From assembly GCF_000150275.1 (NCBI RefSeq), contig NW_002060947.1, forward strand, positions 1,458,193 to 1,522,192: a stretch of DNA of 64,000 bases. The letters run 5' to 3'. Source of the DNA: Trichoplax adhaerens (taxonomy: Eukaryota > Placozoa > Uniplacotomia > Trichoplacea > Trichoplacidae). Position 1 is the first letter of the stretch; each line of letters begins with the position of its first letter. The position numbers were made by a program, and so were the translations under genes. Below, piece by piece: positions 63,290 to 64,000 of the stretch. A model generated the notes under the pieces. It searched no databases. It was given only the letters and a program-made list of their open reading frames with translations, and had not been told where the DNA came from.

Positions 63290-63500
63290 TGCTGTTGTAA
63301 TGACATATTATTTAAATGTAACACTGTAATTTATTATTATATTGCGACATTATAGTATACTGTACAAGTAGATATATATATACAATTACGTGTACATTCC
63401 CAGTAAATTATTTAAATACAACACTGTAATTTATTATTATAGTAGACCTTTATACTATAGGAGTAGATATATTATACAATTACCTGTACACTGCCGGTAA
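63290..63500. repeat. Tandem duplication, about 104-bp unit, AT-rich
   Basis: 'TTATTTAAATGTAACACTGT' (about 63309) and 'TTATTTAAATACAACACTGT' (about 63408), each followed by AATTTATTATTATA, a GTAGATATAT block, CAATTAC and TGTACA.T.CC.GTAAA. Two copies near the right edge of the window. Confidence 0.85.
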
Positions 63501-64000
63501 ACATAGTAGTGATTTTTATCCCGAAAATAAGGGCATGAGTGTTGAGTCAAGATTTATTTTTATTTACCGAACAGTTATCTTGCTGAGTACTGTAGCTATT
63601 GTTGACAGTAGACTTAGGTGCAGTGATAACCTCTTTTCTATTTCTGAGACTAAGGGATGAATAGAAAGTAAAGATTTCCGTATGTTGCAATACTTTAATT
63701 TTTTCCATATTTTATGATTATGCAAATATGCCAAAAGATTTGTAGTCTACAAAATGTACGTATTTCTGGTTGGTGCAGTAGTAACTTTTGCTTCAATCTT
63801 GCAAATAAGGGCGTGAGCATGAAATGGAAATTTTTCCGTAAGCGGCAATACTTTGGTTTTTTCATATTTTATCTACCGTAGGATATTCTATGATTATGTG
63901 ATATCAGTTCGTATTGCCTTTATACGAATAGATTTGTATAAAATTATATACTGTACTGTAAGTATAGTGCGCGCAAACATTAATGATAGGTGTGGTAGCG

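Larger units (their letters stand above)
58623..64000. other. Region upstream of afadin, no supportable gene
   Basis: Starts with the afadin promoter, in which I recognise no core motif. About 58740-60900 is less AT-rich and resembles the 500-7800 region, with a G-run at 59898-59908 and a GTAC tract at 59935-60170. After about 61300 the sequence is AT-rich. Weak candidates exist: a 54-codon forward frame at 60662-60826 and a minus-strand stretch at about 61600-61690 discussed in the findings. None has enough splice or family support to call as a gene. Confidence 0.5.

Overview
This window is eukaryotic and metazoan. It is AT-rich, its genes are broken into short exons with GT-AG introns, and it carries a U2 spliceosomal snRNA plus animal-type families: afadin, the bHLH factor AP-4 and a Kruppel-like factor. 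Compact introns, simple one-copy forms of the regulators and the overall composition suggest an early-branching animal of the Trichoplax (placozoan) type. The animal assignment is firm; the placozoan assignment is inference. All gene models below were assembled by hand from splice sites, reading phase and recalled family similarity; no alignment was run.

Layout. 1-507 is the edge of a 90-bp satellite. 508-7815 holds no gene I can support, but is less AT-rich and full of old tandem duplications and homopurine/poly-G runs. 7816-13480 (+) is an 11-exon PP2C protein phosphatase. A 230-bp tandem repeat (15519-16420) precedes FPGT (16868-19294, +, two exons). About 6 kb without genes leads to a TATA-containing two-exon Kruppel-like factor gene (25277-26642, +). 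PAM16 (28953-30971, -), a U2 snRNA gene (31618-31805, +), TFAP4 (32872-34374, -, first exon not found) and MIX23 (37954-39905, -) follow. RMI1 (40672-43157, +) is divergent from MIX23 and tail-to-tail with afadin (43572-58622, -), a 16-exon gene with a 5.6-kb first intron and a 671-bp assembly gap in its last exon. 58623-64000 has no gene I can support.

Functional picture. The genes are ordinary animal housekeeping and regulatory genes with no operon logic: phosphatase signalling, GDP-fucose salvage (FPGT), mitochondrial protein import or biogenesis (PAM16 and MIX23), splicing (U2), dissolution of recombination intermediates (RMI1), transcription (KLF, TFAP4) and cell junctions (afadin).

The most unusual sequence-level signal is a dispersed family of self-complementary GTACAGTACTGTAC tracts (about 16670-16780, 26740-26850, 31250-31510, 32097-32122, 39990-40320, 41541-41565, 59935-60170). 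Several lie immediately upstream of genes or between divergent genes. Other points worth a second look are a U2 RNA whose loop IIa/stem IIc switch is readable by eye, an orphan exon inside PAM16, a decayed copia-like reverse transcriptase fragment, and several local tandem-duplication arrays.
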